From positions 455,512 through 484,071 of the forward strand of contig BFEA01000002.1 in assembly GCA_003427395.1 (NCBI GenBank): a DNA stretch of 28,560 bases, written 5' to 3'. Within the stretch, counting starts at the first letter, position 1; the number at the start of each line of letters is the position of its first letter. Of the stretch, positions 17,996-28,560 are shown one piece after another. Below the pieces are notes generated by a model. It did no database searches. It was not told the DNA's origin and was given only the letters and a program-made list of their open reading frames with translations. The stretch comes from Chara braunii (taxonomy: Eukaryota > Streptophyta > Charophyceae > Charales > Characeae). The position numbers and the translations under genes are program-made.

Positions 17996-18935
17996 CCCAC
18001 CCCGCCCTTCTAATAGACCTACCACCCTAAACACCAATCCGTCCTCTGCCCAAGCACCACGGTGACCCTGCTAAAACCAACCTTCCCCTTCCTACTTGCA
18101 GAATAACTTTTTAAAGAGTTTTTTAAGAAATTTTCCAAAACTCGGGAACATCAGACACCAACCTGAAAAAAATAGAGAAACTTCACCTGCATCCCAAAAA
18201 GAGGACAGGAGGGGGAAAAATAACCTCTCTTCAAATGCAGATTCTAGCGTTCACCCGGGTCTCCACAACACATAATAAACTCACTGTGTGACCATCGAAG
18301 TTACTCCCTTCCCTCAAAAAGCAAATCCCCTATTCCTACACTGCCCCCACGGGAGGCGCCCCCTCTCCTCTCGGTCCCAGTTCGGCCTATAAACAAAGTT
18401 TTTAACCCCCTAAAAGGCATACAATTCCCCCGAGAGCATACTCACAGGCTGAAGTTCCCCCTTTCCTTCTGCCCCACCCCCTCCAAGCAAGGCAGCCCTC
18501 TCTACCCCTCACCCTGCTGTAAATAGCTTCACCCCCCTTGTCTTCTCTCCCCAACCGCCAGCGTTGATCCGACCCTAAATCAGCCTGGCCCAGAAAAAGA
18601 CAATCCTACAATACCGCCTCCCCCCCCTCCAAGCGTAACACCTCCCACCTTGTGAAACCCTCACGGGGAGAGGCTCCAACCCTAAAGAAGAACCCGACAT
18701 ATTCACATAGCAAGACACAAATATACCATCACAAGAGGAAACCCTGACACCTACCACACTCGTTGGCATGCATCAGGCAATGCCAGATGGATCGAGCTCC
18801 TTTCAGATCAAATTTGAAAAAGATCCAAAGTCGTAGGGGAGCCTTGACCTGAACAAGAATCGGGATAACGAAGACTCAATGAAAATTGTTGATAAAGAGA
18901 GAGTTGATGCTTGAGCCCTCTCCGTGGTAGAAGAA
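17996..18935 (+). other. C-rich LINE leader without genes
   Basis: About 940 bp, pyrimidine-rich on the plus strand with many C runs and stops in all frames. Nothing recognisable as protein, RNA gene or promoter. It is presumably 5' untranslated sequence of the LINE, joining the repeat blocks to ORF1. Confidence 0.45.
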
Positions 18936-18938
18936 TAG

Positions 18939-19760
18939 GATACTTTGTCTATCGGGATAAAAACGCAAAAATCGTTGAAGAAAGCCAGGAAGGAAACGAC
19001 CCAAGTGGATCACCCGGTCATTTATCGGAACTCCTCCGATGGTTCAGACGCAGAGCGCCCAGACTATCAGGAGACGGAGGGAGCCTCAATATCAAAGATA
19101 CAATCACTTGCGCTGGCTACGGCCCCTCCTGTCCCCACTTTGAGGAAGGGGGAAACAACAACTAAATATGTGGTATCTATTTTTTGTGTCCCCTCTGCTC
19201 AAGGTCCACTAACCCTGGTTTTCGATGATCAGCAGAAAGGGAAATTCTTCTCGGTCTCGGCCTCCTCAGAAGATCCTTCGGAAAGCTCGGTTACCATGGT
19301 AGCGAAGCAATAGGTCCAGAACAAGTTCAGGACCAGGTTGATTCCTGGAATTAAGTTAACAAGACACCTGATCTCGAAGCATGGCAAAAAATTAATGTTG
19401 TTCTACACCTTTTTGGACACTCAACCACTTGGTAAGGAACAACTGAAGGAACTTGGTATCTCCTATCTACCGATCATTGCTCAATTGACAGACTTAAATA
19501 ATCCTATCCTAAGGGACATTAACTTGGTGGACGGATTGATGGCCCGTTCTGCAACAGCTTACCTAACGCAGTTCTCTAATAAGAGCATTATGTTCGCAAC
19601 GCAAATGTTGAGTGTCACCTTGCGGACCAGCTGGTCAACCCCTCAGTTAAAGGCTGAGGAGAAAACCACGAGGCACCGCAAATCCTCCCTGTTGCAAGGC
19701 ACCTCAAACTGGATCCAACCTGTAGCCAGACAGTCACGATCAGGTGTCAATGCGAAGTAG
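18939..19760 (+). pseudogene. LINE ORF1-like frame
   Basis: A single frame of about 270 codons has one stop (19311-19313). No ATG is seen at its start; the preceding in-frame stop is at 18936. The N-terminal half is basic and polar; the C-terminal half has phrases such as KLMLFYTFLDTQPLGKEQL and INLVDGLMARSATAYLTQF. I cannot assign an RNA-recognition or zinc-knuckle domain. Position just ahead of ORF2, with its TAG overlapping the ORF2 ATG by 11 bp, is the reason for calling it ORF1. It would be an RNA-binding partner of ORF2. Confidence 0.55.
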
Positions 19761-20884
19761 GCTCTCCTTCGCGACTTGGAATGTCAGGGGCTTAGGAGAC
19801 ACGACCAATAGGAATAAACAAAATTGTTCATGAGGTTGGATGTTTGAAAATGAAGTTAAAATTATGCGCATTCAGGAAACTAAGCTAAATGACAAAAAGA
19901 TAAGAGTGATGCAACAGTGGTGGCCAGATTTTCAACTTTGGGCACATGCGGTCGGTACCAAGGGTGGGATGACCATCATGTTTCATTCAGTCCTCTTAAT
20001 AGAGGTAATTGATTCATTGACAGACGCGTTTGGGCGTTGGTGTTGGGTAAAGGTGGAAATTGAGTCGGAGCCATGGGTGATTATGTCGCTGTATCTCCCG
20101 ACATAATTTAATGCATGAGTCTGCTTTATCGCTGAAATACCCGAAATAATTCCGGATGCAGCGAACCTTTTCTTGGTTGCAGACTGGAACACAATGCTGA
20201 ACCTAGGGTTAGACTTCCCCCTGGTCTTACCACTGCGTAAGGACGCACTTTTGTTGCATGAGTTCATACATACTTATGGATACTGATGCATACCGATACC
20301 TGAACCCTGAGCTCCATGACTTTTCGTGGTTTGGCTCTGCACATGGAGCAGCCTCAGCCAGACGCTTGGACTTTGCACTACTAAAAGGTACCCCCTGGAC
20401 TAACTGTTTGGAGACCCGAGTAGGAGTCTCTCCTCTCTCAGACCACTCCCCCGTAATTTTTGATCTACAGTTGGGGGGCGACCCTGATAGAGGACCTGAT
20501 TATTTCAGACTGGATGTGTCTCATCTAAAGGATGAGGCTCTGACCCAATGGCTGAAACGCATTATATTAAATTGGAGCAAAACTTTCACACTGTGTGCCT
20601 CCCCAGAATCTTGGTATGGCGGACTAATGGTTGCGCTGCAGGAAGCCTGCATCACCTACTCACGAATGAAAAGTAGAAAGACACACAAACTCCTACAAGA
20701 CCTAAAAGCTACCTTAACACTCGCGGAGCAAAACCTGAGAAGTAATACGGTTTCATACTTTTATTGGTATCTCAAAAGGCAAGAAGCCTTGACAACTCTT
20801 GAGTTGCATGAGACCAAACTGGAAGAACAACGTAGGAACTGGTTAAGAATTAAGAGTATGATACATTATGATCGCATGACTTAA
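19750..20884 (+). pseudogene. LINE ORF2, AP-endonuclease domain
   Basis: Would nick target DNA to prime reverse transcription. It starts at ATG 19750 with SFATWNVRGLGD (catalytic Asn), then MRIQETKL (catalytic Glu), WVIMSLYLP, FLVADWNTML (Asp/Asn), LNPELHDFSWFG, ARRLDFALL (Asp) and SPLSDHSPVIFDLQ (Asp/His), the full motif series of LINE endonucleases. Breaks: TGA near 19831, TAA at 20104, TGA soon after, and a frame change near 20283. The following part to 20884 is the helical linker to RT (QEACITYSRMKSRK region). Confidence 0.88.
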
Positions 20885-21119
20885 GATACTTTTCAAGCCC
20901 ATATAAAATCCCACACCACAACCTTAATGAAGCAGTTGTAACACCCCTTCTCACTCACCGCTCCGCCAACGGAAAACATGATACAAATGTGTAAATATGT
21001 CAAAGATTACCTTAGTGGCATACTTACCACGCGTCATCCTTTTGACCTGCCGGACACAGACCTACGAGACTCTTTTGGGTTCTGAAACTTCTTAGAAAAA
21101 AAAATTTCATTTCACATTT

Positions 21120-21890
21120 CCCTCAAACAGGACCGCCCCCTCTCAATGGAGGAATTGAAGATAGTAGCGCAGACCATGGCCACGAGCAAAGCCTCGGGAC
21201 CAGCTCATTTTGGCCTTATGGAAGACCCTTGGCTCTATCCTTCCTAAGTTATTTAATAATGTTCTCCGGGGAGAGGACCTCCCCCAGGGTATGTTGGAAG
21301 GGGTTATCCCCTTGCTATACAAAAAAAAGCCGAAGAAGGATATACGAAATTGGTGTCTCATCTCCTTGCTAAATGCAGCATATAAACTGTTAGTTAAAGC
21401 CTTAACTTTGAGGATCGTTGTACACCTGCCACAACTAACTGATTAAGAACAAGGTGCCTTCGTTAAAGGACAATCTATCCATGAAATATTATTACCACCT
21501 TACAGGCAGTAGATGTAATTGCAAAGGAAAACAGAGATGTGGTCATCCTTCTCCTTGATATGGAGAAGGCATATGACAAAGTTGGTTGGTCTTTTATTCT
21601 AACTACCCTAAAACACATAAACTTTGGTAGGAATGGTCATCGCTCAGACTCTTTTAAACTAACGAGGTCCTTGTGGCAGGGCTGCCCTTTGGCCCCGCTA
21701 CTGTTCGTAATCCACCTTGAAATCATGCTCAATAACTTCAAATTCAACCACAAATCTCGGGCTTGAAGATTAGACCAAGAGTAGAATGAAAGGTAGGAGC
21801 GATTGCTGATGATTTCCCCATCTGTGCGGAAAATTTCTCATAGGTCCTTGACTAAGTCTCTCAGTTTCTCAATTCTTATTGTTCTATTTC
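21120..21890 (+). pseudogene. LINE ORF2, reverse transcriptase domain
   Basis: Motifs in order, over several frames: TMATSKASGPAHFG (about 21175), LEGVIPLLYKKKPKKDIRNW (about 21297), LISLLNAAYKLLVKAL (about 21357), LLLDMEKAYDKVGWSFI with the first catalytic Asp (about 21548), LWQGCPLAPLLFVIHLE (about 21672), and GAIADDFPIC carrying the catalytic Asp pair (about 21803). Frame changes separate 21446, 21539 and 21790. The block order and the ADD box mark a LINE-type enzyme, unlike the YMDD form of the gypsy element. Confidence 0.88.
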
Positions 21891-21905
21891 CGAGGCTTCG
21901 ATTAA

Positions 21906-23636
21906 TTGGTTCAAGTCAGTCTATTTATTACCCTTTTCCCACCATCTATGCGTGGACTGGGAATGAAAAGAGTATCAGGCGACTTGTCGGAGCACTTCTT
22001 GGGCGTTCAAATGTCAACGGCTGATTGTGCAGATGTACAAGATCAATTGCTAGAGCAAAAAGTGTTGTCTCGCATTGCCAATTGGAATATGCCCTACTTT
22101 CATTGTCTGTTTGGACGTGCTCTTTTGATCCCGGCTTCGGCCTTTTCCGTTCTATGGTACGTCCTGATTGTTCACCTTATGAGCGATGCAGCTCACACCT
22201 TGGTTAGGGCAAGAGCTAGGAAGCTGAATGAGAAACCTGAAGCAGGAGAAGATCAGGGTTGTCTGAATAAGGTGGTTTGAGATATCATTGTTACCCCGAG
22301 AAACAAAGGGGGCTTAGGACTGTTAAACCCCAAACTGCAGAACATAGCGTCTCTAGCCAAATTACAAATTAAAGTTGCTTTAGGCTCACAGGATAGGCTA
22401 GGGGTTCAGTTATGAGAATATATTATGGAAAAAGAGTGGAACCTATCCAATTACGCAGGTGTTTGGTCCCGTTTTCTTTGTGATTCCTTTGTGAATAGAT
22501 GGCCGAAATCTGCATTTTGGAGGTCTGTCCTAAGGGCATGGAAACAGATTAAGCCGCCTTATTACTCAGAGCCTTAGACACTTATGGAGATCTTGAATGA
22601 GGGTCTTTTCGATAACCCTCACATTGTGGATCAGAGTGGTCTACCTTTCTCTGCAGCAGAAGGACAAGGCCTTTCGGAAGACGCTGGATGGAAAAGGGTA
22701 TTTTTAGAGTGCGGGACATTAGAAACTCGGACAATTCCGACTCGGTGACTGGGGAAGAGCTAAGAAGGAGACACCCCTACTTACAAATGGTGCATGAGAA
22801 ACTACAAGTTTGAATTGACGCCATTCCACAACATTGGAAAGCCCAACTCTGTTAGAATGAACTGTTGCAGGAAGGAAGCTGATACCTTTTTAAGGATCAA
22901 TCACTGAACTCTAGGGTCTGCAGACACAGGTAAGTTGGTTTTCCAACTTTGGACTCAGGAGCCATCTTGGGAGGAAGCAACTTCACTGAGGTTTGAGAAT
23001 GAAGGTTTTCTTTCTCCAGTACCAGATCTTGTTCAATGTTTAGCGGACGAGAATGTGGACCGGTATAATGTGGCCCGCCCGCGACTGTATATGGCAGGGC
23101 GACCAGCTTCAGAGGCAAAGTTGCACCCCTTTCGATGGAGCTGGACGGTGAAGACTGCTCAGACTGCGACCAATTTGCAGCTACACCAATATACCCCTAA
23201 GTGGGGGGTCTGAATTCTCAAGCAGCATTCCAAACGAAAACCTTTTGAAGTGGTTAGGAAGACTAGGGCTAATCTGACACTGAAGAGCTACTCAAAAGAT
23301 GAATACGTGGCGTTGTGAAAACTATTGCAGAAGCTCCCGTCCCAGCGTCAAGCTAGCATTTTATGAACTAAATCTTTGTTCGTGATTCCTTCTGCAGCCT
23401 TTTTGGCAGGAAGGGGAATGGATGTACCACTCAGTTGTGCTCGATGTAAGTGGGCATGGGAAACCACTCGTCATTTATGGTTGGACTGTCCTTTCTCCAA
23501 ATACATTTGGTCCTGGTGGCGAAAGCATTGGAGAGACCTCAAGCTTTCGAGTATGGAATGGTCGGATCACTATGTCTTGGACGAAATTCCAGCAAATTCG
23601 GCTACGGTAGGGATGGCTGAAACCTACTTAGCCTAA
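21906..23636 (+). pseudogene. LINE ORF2, C-terminal region with zf-RVT zinc domain
   Basis: The post-RT region is broken by stops and frame changes: NKGGLGLLNPKLQNIASLAK near 22300 is the conserved post-RT box, SAFWRSVLRAWKQIKPPYYSE near 22510 is the next, and PLSCARCKWAWETTRHLWLDCP near 23430 is the zf-RVT zinc-binding unit (C-x2-C, then H and C). It ends with FSKYIWSWWRKHWRDL, typical of the domain's end. It would contact RNA or target DNA. Stop at 23634-23636. Confidence 0.8.
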
Positions 23637-24118
23637 GTTTTCAGAGCAGCCTGAGTACTGTTGTCGGTAATCTGGTAAGAAAAGAATAGTCATGTGTTTC
23701 GCCAGGAACAGACTCCGAATGTAGTTTTGAAGACTCGAATTAAGGCTCACTTCAGACAGTGCATATGGGCAGATTGACACAGAAATCCTGACTCCTCTCG
23801 TGTAGGAATAAGGTGGTTTTGAAGGACATGGGGTCATAAGGGAAGATTGGTTTCGCATGATGCGATAGGGCGTGCGTTAGTTACCGCTTGGCTAACGTTA
23901 GGGCCGTTATAGGTCCAATAAGTTGGTTCGATCTCAACGGAAAGTACCCATTTTGGCATACAGGTTGCAAATAGGATTGTTATGTGCGAGTTGGCCCATT
24001 TTTTGTAATATTTTTTAGCTAAACTCAGTAAGGCTCCCAGAGAGACTAGTAGGAGAATAATATTTCTGCTAAAAAAAAAAAGAAAAAAAAAGGGGGGGGG
24101 GGTGATTTCCAGAATCAC
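23637..24118 (+). other. LINE 3' end: untranslated region, A-rich tail and short hairpin
   Basis: Short remnants of frame follow the zf-RVT domain, then no coding signal. A-rich runs at 24072-24091 form the tail, followed by a G run. GGTGATTTCC...AATCACC just after (about 24101-24118) is a small hairpin at the border with the next, oppositely oriented LINE. Confidence 0.5.
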
Positions 24119-24582
24119 CTGCTGGAAAATGGGTCCAGCGTCTCATGTACAAACTGAATTTGGAGTACATCAGAGAGGAAAATGTTGTGGGGGGGTCTGC
24201 CAACATTGATTACCCTGGTGTCCAGGGGATTGACTGAGCAGGATGTGTGGATGAGGAAGGAACCTCTTCACCCTGGAATCGACGCCAGATACCTACTACT
24301 ACACTCTAGTTCCTTCCTCCCCTTACCATCCCCCGAGGAAGGAACCTCTTCACCCTGGAATCGACGCCAGATACCTGTCCAGGGGATTGACTGCCCCGAT
24401 CCGCAAAAGGGGGGGGGGGGGGTAACTGAGCAGCGAAAAGAAGGGACGAAAATGAATTGTGGATATTTAGCAGATGTTTAGCAGAAGAAAGAACCTCCCC
24501 GTGGATCTCCAGGGAGGAGTTTCTTGTCAGAGAATGAGTGTGAATAGGAGTGAGTAAATGATGGGGATACCGTATTCATCAT
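24119..24582 (-). other. 3' region of the minus-strand LINE with duplicated blocks
   Basis: Two blocks are each present twice in direct orientation, but in swapped order: an 18-bp block at 24219-24236 and 24376-24393, and a 42-bp block at 24253-24294 and 24335-24376. An 11-bp perfect inverted repeat, GTTCCTTCCTC (24309-24319) and GAGGAAGGAAC (24335-24345), forms a stem around the second block. A G run lies at about 24409-24422. No gene is seen. Confidence 0.55.
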
Positions 24583-26520
24583 TCAGGACAGGATCTCTGC
24601 TAGGGAGAGGGCATGGGGTGGGAAGGGGTCTGGAAAATCCAAGGGGGGGCAAAGTGGGAATGAGGGTTCAATGTGTGTCCAGTCCTTGAAACTTAGGCGA
24701 TAGTCTCTCATCTCTTCCAAATCCCTTTGTCCCTCTCCCTTGTCTCCGCTCCATTCTACTCTTGCAATCCATCCTTCCCTCTCCCCTCTCACCCAGTCTG
24801 TGCAAAATGTTGTGATCCGTCTCCTGACATCTCCTACTTGTTTAAGGAGGTCCAACTGTGCTTTTGTGTCTCGCCATCTTTGTGTAAGTTCGAATTGTAT
24901 TTGCAGTTGAATTTGTTTGGTGATTTCTGGCTCTTCTACTCTCACCTTCTCCATGGTCAGCGTGCATCTCTGCCAGCAGAGTGCCCATAACACTGCTCTC
25001 CTTCGAAGTCTGTATATGTTCTCTACGAAGGTCGTGGCTGCTCCCACCTGTGGCCAATGACCGACCAATATGGTTTGCCAGGACCAGGGTCAGGGGGGTG
25101 CAGATTCCATCTTTCTCCATATGCGGTCCCACCATCTCCATATAAATTGGGCGATCGGGCATTGCATAAAGATGTGTTCGATGGTTTCTGCTTTCTTGTA
25201 GAACGGGGAAAGGCTCTCGCACCGGTGGCACCATGGGAGCAGCATGCCTTTTTGTTTTAAATTGGTATGGTCGATCAACCAGTCATTGGTTGGTAAACAG
25301 CGGTGGGCAATCTGTCATTACAGTGATGAGATTTTCATGGGTTTTGCTTTTTGTTCTTGGAACCATTTAATTGGAGATAGGAGGGAGCGGCCCACATTTA
25401 GGTGTCTGGCCCGTCGGTCGTTTACTGTGTCTCTTAGCCGTCTTTTAGGTCTGAGCATTTTGTAGGCTGATTTGACCGACAACTAATGGAGACTGATACA
25501 ACTTGTTCCGGGCCCCCCCCTCCCCTGGGAGGGTTCCCATATCCACTCTGTCGAGTCCAGGGCCAGATCCTGGATTGGTATGAGGGGCTGGCACACCACC
25601 TTCTGTCCTTTCTCTTCTAAGACTCTCACCCGGTAGACAGATGTTTTCTCTTTCCATTCAAAAGGGGCTCTGTTGCCTTGAAGGGTCTCTGCTCTAGTGG
25701 TTGTGTAGTGTTCAACCATGATAATTTGGGGTGCGACCATATGCATCAGACCTATCCTTTGTGGGGACTCCGTGCTTGCTACCCAAGCGCCTGCTTTTAA
25801 GGTGGGGCCTCGTTTAAGGAATTGGTACCATCCCAGCGGGATGGCTTCAATCAGATCGTCCAAATGCTCCTCCACGTGGTGGCAATATCGTAAGATTCCC
25901 CGCAACTGGTCTCCTGTTTTCCAGTCCCTTCTGTCATTGTCCCAGAGATCCCCAACCCTGAGCGCCCCTCTTTTTACCTAGCTTTTCCAGGGCAAGGAGG
26001 AGCTTATCATGACACAACCCCTCAAATCAGTCACCCATCGGTTTCCAAAGAGAGGTTGTCTATAGACTTCCTACCAGCGGTTGGGGTAGGTTCTAACTGG
26101 GAGCGAGAGTCTGCGCCAGGTTTTCAACAAGGAAGGCCAGAAGTTGTCCGAACTCTAGTCGCTTCCCTCCGGCCCTCTATCCAGCCCCTCCCTTCCTCGG
26201 GGGAGCTTGCGTGGGACTGTCCAGAACTGGTCCTCTAGCCATGTCAGTGGGTGGGTTGTATGAGGGGCTTCTGGGGCTAGTCGGGCAAGATGTTCCAGAG
26301 CCAATGCACACCACGGACACAGGGGGGCGAAAATGAGCTTTTTAGTCCATCTTAGTCATAGTGCTTGCACTTGCGTGGCTGGGTCAGTTATTCCCAACCA
26401 AAATGTGAAATTCAAATATTGTGGTGGATCTGACAGGAACGCCTCCGCGTCTGTCGGATGCCCAGTTAGAGGCATCATGAGATACATGGTGATGAATGTA
26501 TCCCCATACCCGTTACTTGT
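24583..26520 (-). pseudogene. 5'-truncated second LINE, ORF2 C-terminal part
   Basis: One frame is readable from about 26520 to 24583 without a frameshift. It begins after the RT core (TFITMYLMMPL, HPTDAEAFLSDPPQYLNF), passes a post-RT region (APLCPWCALALEHLARL, WLEDQFWTVPRKLP, RQPLFGNRWVTD, RVGDLWDNDRRDWKTGDQL), the LSVKSAYKML box (about 25465) and the zf-RVT unit (LPWCHRCESL, ETIEHIFMQCP, about 25230-25160), and ends with RRAVLWALCWQRC and a coiled, charged tail. Eight stops interrupt it: TAG at 26157, 26073, 25980 and 25485; TGA at 26358, 25317 and 25092; TAA at 25320. Endonuclease and most of RT are absent, as expected for incomplete reverse transcription. It belongs to a different subfamily from the plus-strand LINE. 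Confidence 0.85.
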
Positions 26521-26951
26521 TCATCCTCGTGGCTATGTTTGTGGACAAATTTTAATGCCACGGTACATCATTATGAAGACTTACATGAAGGAGATTGTAC
26601 CAACCCATGAATTCGGGTGCACAGCTGTTGTTCTCTGTTTTATGTGCCATTTCAATTCATTTTAAATCAGAAAACTATCCATTCATGCAAAAAAAAATAA
26701 ATTCACTTTGTCTTTTCCAAAAAACCATAAAACTGCGTCACACATCGTAGAATACTTTGCTAGTGGGTCCAGGCCCCCGCCCACATAATTGCACCACTAT
26801 GCTTGTAAAAGCGCCGTTCGTTTCGGAGTTGTGGGATGTGATTTTCCGTTTTTTGTGTTTCTTTTCTTAGTGATTTTCCTTTCACGGGCAGTGTGCCTGC
26901 CTTTTCTGTTACTTTTACCAGTTTTTCGTAAAAGAGAGTAGTGGGCTCAGA
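26521..26951. other. Intergenic stretch, nothing assigned
   Basis: AT-richer sequence with an A run near 26689 and short chance open frames. I see no domain, RNA gene or repeat shared with the rest of the window. Confidence 0.4.
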
Positions 26952-27114
26952 GGCGAGGTCCCACGAGCAAAGAGGATTGGACTGAATGCCTGAACCTGGA
27001 CGTGTTTTAAGCGGAGATGCAGAAAAGAAGTTCGATCTCGATTTTCTGCACCGTTCGACAAACAAGTCCAGATTCAGGTGTTCAATCCAATCCTCTTTGT
27101 TAGCAGACCTCGCC
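26952..27114. repeat. Foldback MITE-like element, copy 4 (best preserved)
   Basis: Long inverted arms span about 55 bp each: GGCGAGGTC...AGCAAAGAGGATTGGA at the left, and its near-complement from about 27060 to GACCTCGCC at the right (27106-27114). Interior CCTGAACCTGGACGTG is shared with copies 1 and 2. The element is 163 bp and non-coding. No clear target duplication. Confidence 0.7.
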
Positions 27115-27203
27115 CCAGGGCCTTAGTCAGGGGCTGGGACCGACTAGCATCGTTTTTTTTTGTCACTTACCTGTCAATTCTGTACAGGACGGGCTTTCAG
27201 GCC

Positions 27204-27588
27204 TTTTTTTATTGTCATTATAGTATTACGGGGAACCCCATAGCAGCCACATCCTTGCTCAAGCCTCCAACGAGGGAACATGCGGGAGTTGCACCCACCG
27301 GCAGGTGTGATACCTGCTACAGCGAGTGGGCGATACCGGCCAAGGGTCAGCTGGTAGCTTCAGGACCGAGCTTCTTCGATGGGCTAGTCACTGTGCCTCC
27401 CCTCCGCTCCCTTCCCCTATGAACATCAGCAGTCTCTGCTCGATGCCACTCGAAGGGACCAACGGCATATCTCTAGGTGGCGGGCGCCAAGCTTGCCCAG
27501 GAAGGTGCATGAGGCCAATGGGGATTGAACCCAAGACCTCCTGAATGCCACTTGCGTGCCTTACCAACTGAGCTAGGCCGCTGGATAT
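27204..27588 (-). mobile_element. tRNA-derived SINE, copy 2
   Basis: The minus strand has box A TAGCTCAGTTGG (27575-27564) and box B GGGTTCAATCCC (27532-27521), with about 90 bp of head nearly identical to the copy at 1360-1453. The body is alignable in patches (CTCCCCTCCG, GATACCGGCCAA). The 3' end on the minus strand reads ATAATGACAATAAAAAAA, a short A tail. It does not encode a protein. The head pairs poorly as a cloverleaf, so it is not a functional tRNA. Confidence 0.75.
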
Positions 27589-28560
27589 AACAATGCTATT
27601 TTTCATTAAGGCAGTGGCAAAGAAAAGGACCCAAAAAAAAAAAAAAAAACGCACGCGACCTGACGTCGACGTCATGATAGTACATGCTATGCATCCACAT
27701 TTCCACCAACCCGGTACATCTGCATGGGACCTTCCCGCCGGCCTGTTTGCAGTCTTCCACGAAAATCTCAATATTCTCAATCTCTGTAAAAAAAAGAATA
27801 GCAAGGCGTGAAGCTTCAAAAACACCCCCCCCCTAAAAAAAAACAGTATTGAAGCTTCGCGCCAACACAAAGTGGCCAACTAAATGGCCAACAAATGAAT
27901 TCAAAAAAATTGTACTGGCCCATGGGCAGCTGCCTCCACGAAAACAAAGACAATCTACACTAGCAGTCGATACGCGAAATGATCAACGACTGACGGATGT
28001 CACGGACAGCCACACGTGATCGAAAACGGAGGAGCACAAGCGTACAATAGGACCTAGTCGGTCCTGGCTCCAGGGCATACTCACACTAGCACCCATTTTC
28101 ATAAAATCGTAAATTGTAGGTGATTGTTTGGGTCACAAGGGCTATGTAATTTACGTTTTCACACAAACGGGCACGTAAATGTCAGCGTCTTGGACAGCAG
28201 CGGGGTTACGTATTTTGCGGGAACCTCTGGAGGTCCCCGCCATTGCGTATTTCTTTTAGACCGGTTTCTTTCTGGAAAAAAAAAAAACAGAGTTCGATGT
28301 TTGGTGGGCAGCTCTCGTAAAGGGGAAAAAAAAAAAAAACAGGAAAAAGCATGGTAACCGCCCGGACGTCCGGACCGGGTTCCAGACAGTCCGGTGTCCG
28401 GTGTCCGGTCCCCATGTCTGGATGGAGGCCCCTGGGGCAAAAATCGAAAAAAAAAAAGGGGCGGCCCAGGACGTTCGTCGGGTCCTAGCCGCCCCTCGAA
28501 AAATAACGGGGTGATTTTTAAGTGTCCTTTCACCCCACCGGACATGGCCTAGAGCTCAGA
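27589..28560. other. Right-edge non-coding sequence with small palindromes
   Basis: No gene is seen. Contents: A runs near 27633-27649; a perfect palindrome TGACGTCGACGTCA (27661-27674); a hairpin with 15-bp arms (GGCGTGAAGCTTCAA at 27805-27819 against 27849-27863, one mismatch); an 8-bp inverted pair CGTAAATT/AATTTACG near 28109-28155; and a GC-rich stretch with repeated TCCGGTG near 28390-28410. Confidence 0.5.

Larger units (their letters stand above)
17074..24091 (+). mobile_element. LINE (non-LTR retrotransposon), near full length, defective
   Basis: The order is a C-rich leader with internal repeats, an ORF1-like frame, then ORF2 with AP-endonuclease, reverse transcriptase and C-terminal zinc (zf-RVT) domains, and an A-rich tail at 24072-24091. 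This is the plan of L1-like plant LINEs. Many stops and several frame changes show an old, inactive copy. The 5' boundary is uncertain: it could start within or before the right flank repeat of the gypsy element. Confidence 0.85.

Noticed and set aside
18575-18769. Minus-strand frame of 64 codons in the LINE leader
   Set aside because: Short, in C-rich sequence, with no recognised motif.
1-28560. CRISPR array, bacterial operons or phage genes
   Set aside because: No regularly spaced short repeats with unique spacers; all recognised coding sequence belongs to eukaryotic retroelements.

Overview
The window is repeat-dense eukaryotic DNA with no host gene that I can defend. The best-fitting source is a streptophyte (charophyte alga or seedless land plant). 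The large Ty3/gypsy element is primed by an initiator-Met-like tRNA site, as in many plant elements. The LINEs carry the zf-RVT zinc domain common in plant LINEs. Nonsense changes in the dead elements look like deamination of methylated C. This is inference; no sequence here fixes the species.

Layout. 1-2554: a patchwork of small elements. It holds three foldback (MITE-like) copies sharing a GTCCCACT-type terminus, one tRNA-derived SINE on the minus strand, long T tracts with N bases, an orphan open frame at 1987-2424, and a perfect 49-bp tandem duplication. 2555-17073: one Ty3/gypsy LTR retrotransposon of about 13.9 kb on the minus strand (2876-16758), enclosed by about 315-321-bp direct repeats of target DNA that abut the LTR termini exactly. 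Read in element direction (right to left) it has: 5' LTR, tRNA primer site overlapped by a 14-bp palindrome, gag, zinc knuckle, aspartic protease, reverse transcriptase, RNase H, a PHD-like finger, integrase (H2C2, DDE, GPY/F-like tail), two extra open frames of unknown function (the second ending in a very acidic tract), a spacer, and the 3' LTR. The coding region is dead but largely in frame.

17074-24091: a plus-strand LINE with a C-rich leader built of degenerate repeats, a broken ORF1, and an ORF2 with AP-endonuclease, reverse transcriptase and zf-RVT domains, ending in an A-rich tail. 24119 to about 26520: the 3' part of a second LINE on the minus strand, tail-to-tail with the first, kept in one frame but with eight stops. 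26952-28560: another foldback element followed by another SINE of the same families as at the left edge, then non-coding sequence with small palindromes.

Main points of interest: the unusually long flanking target duplication, the PHD-like finger between RNase H and integrase, the post-integrase frames, the LTR-end remnant at the inner edge of the 3' LTR, the repeat-built LINE leader, and the foldback-SINE pairing at both window edges.
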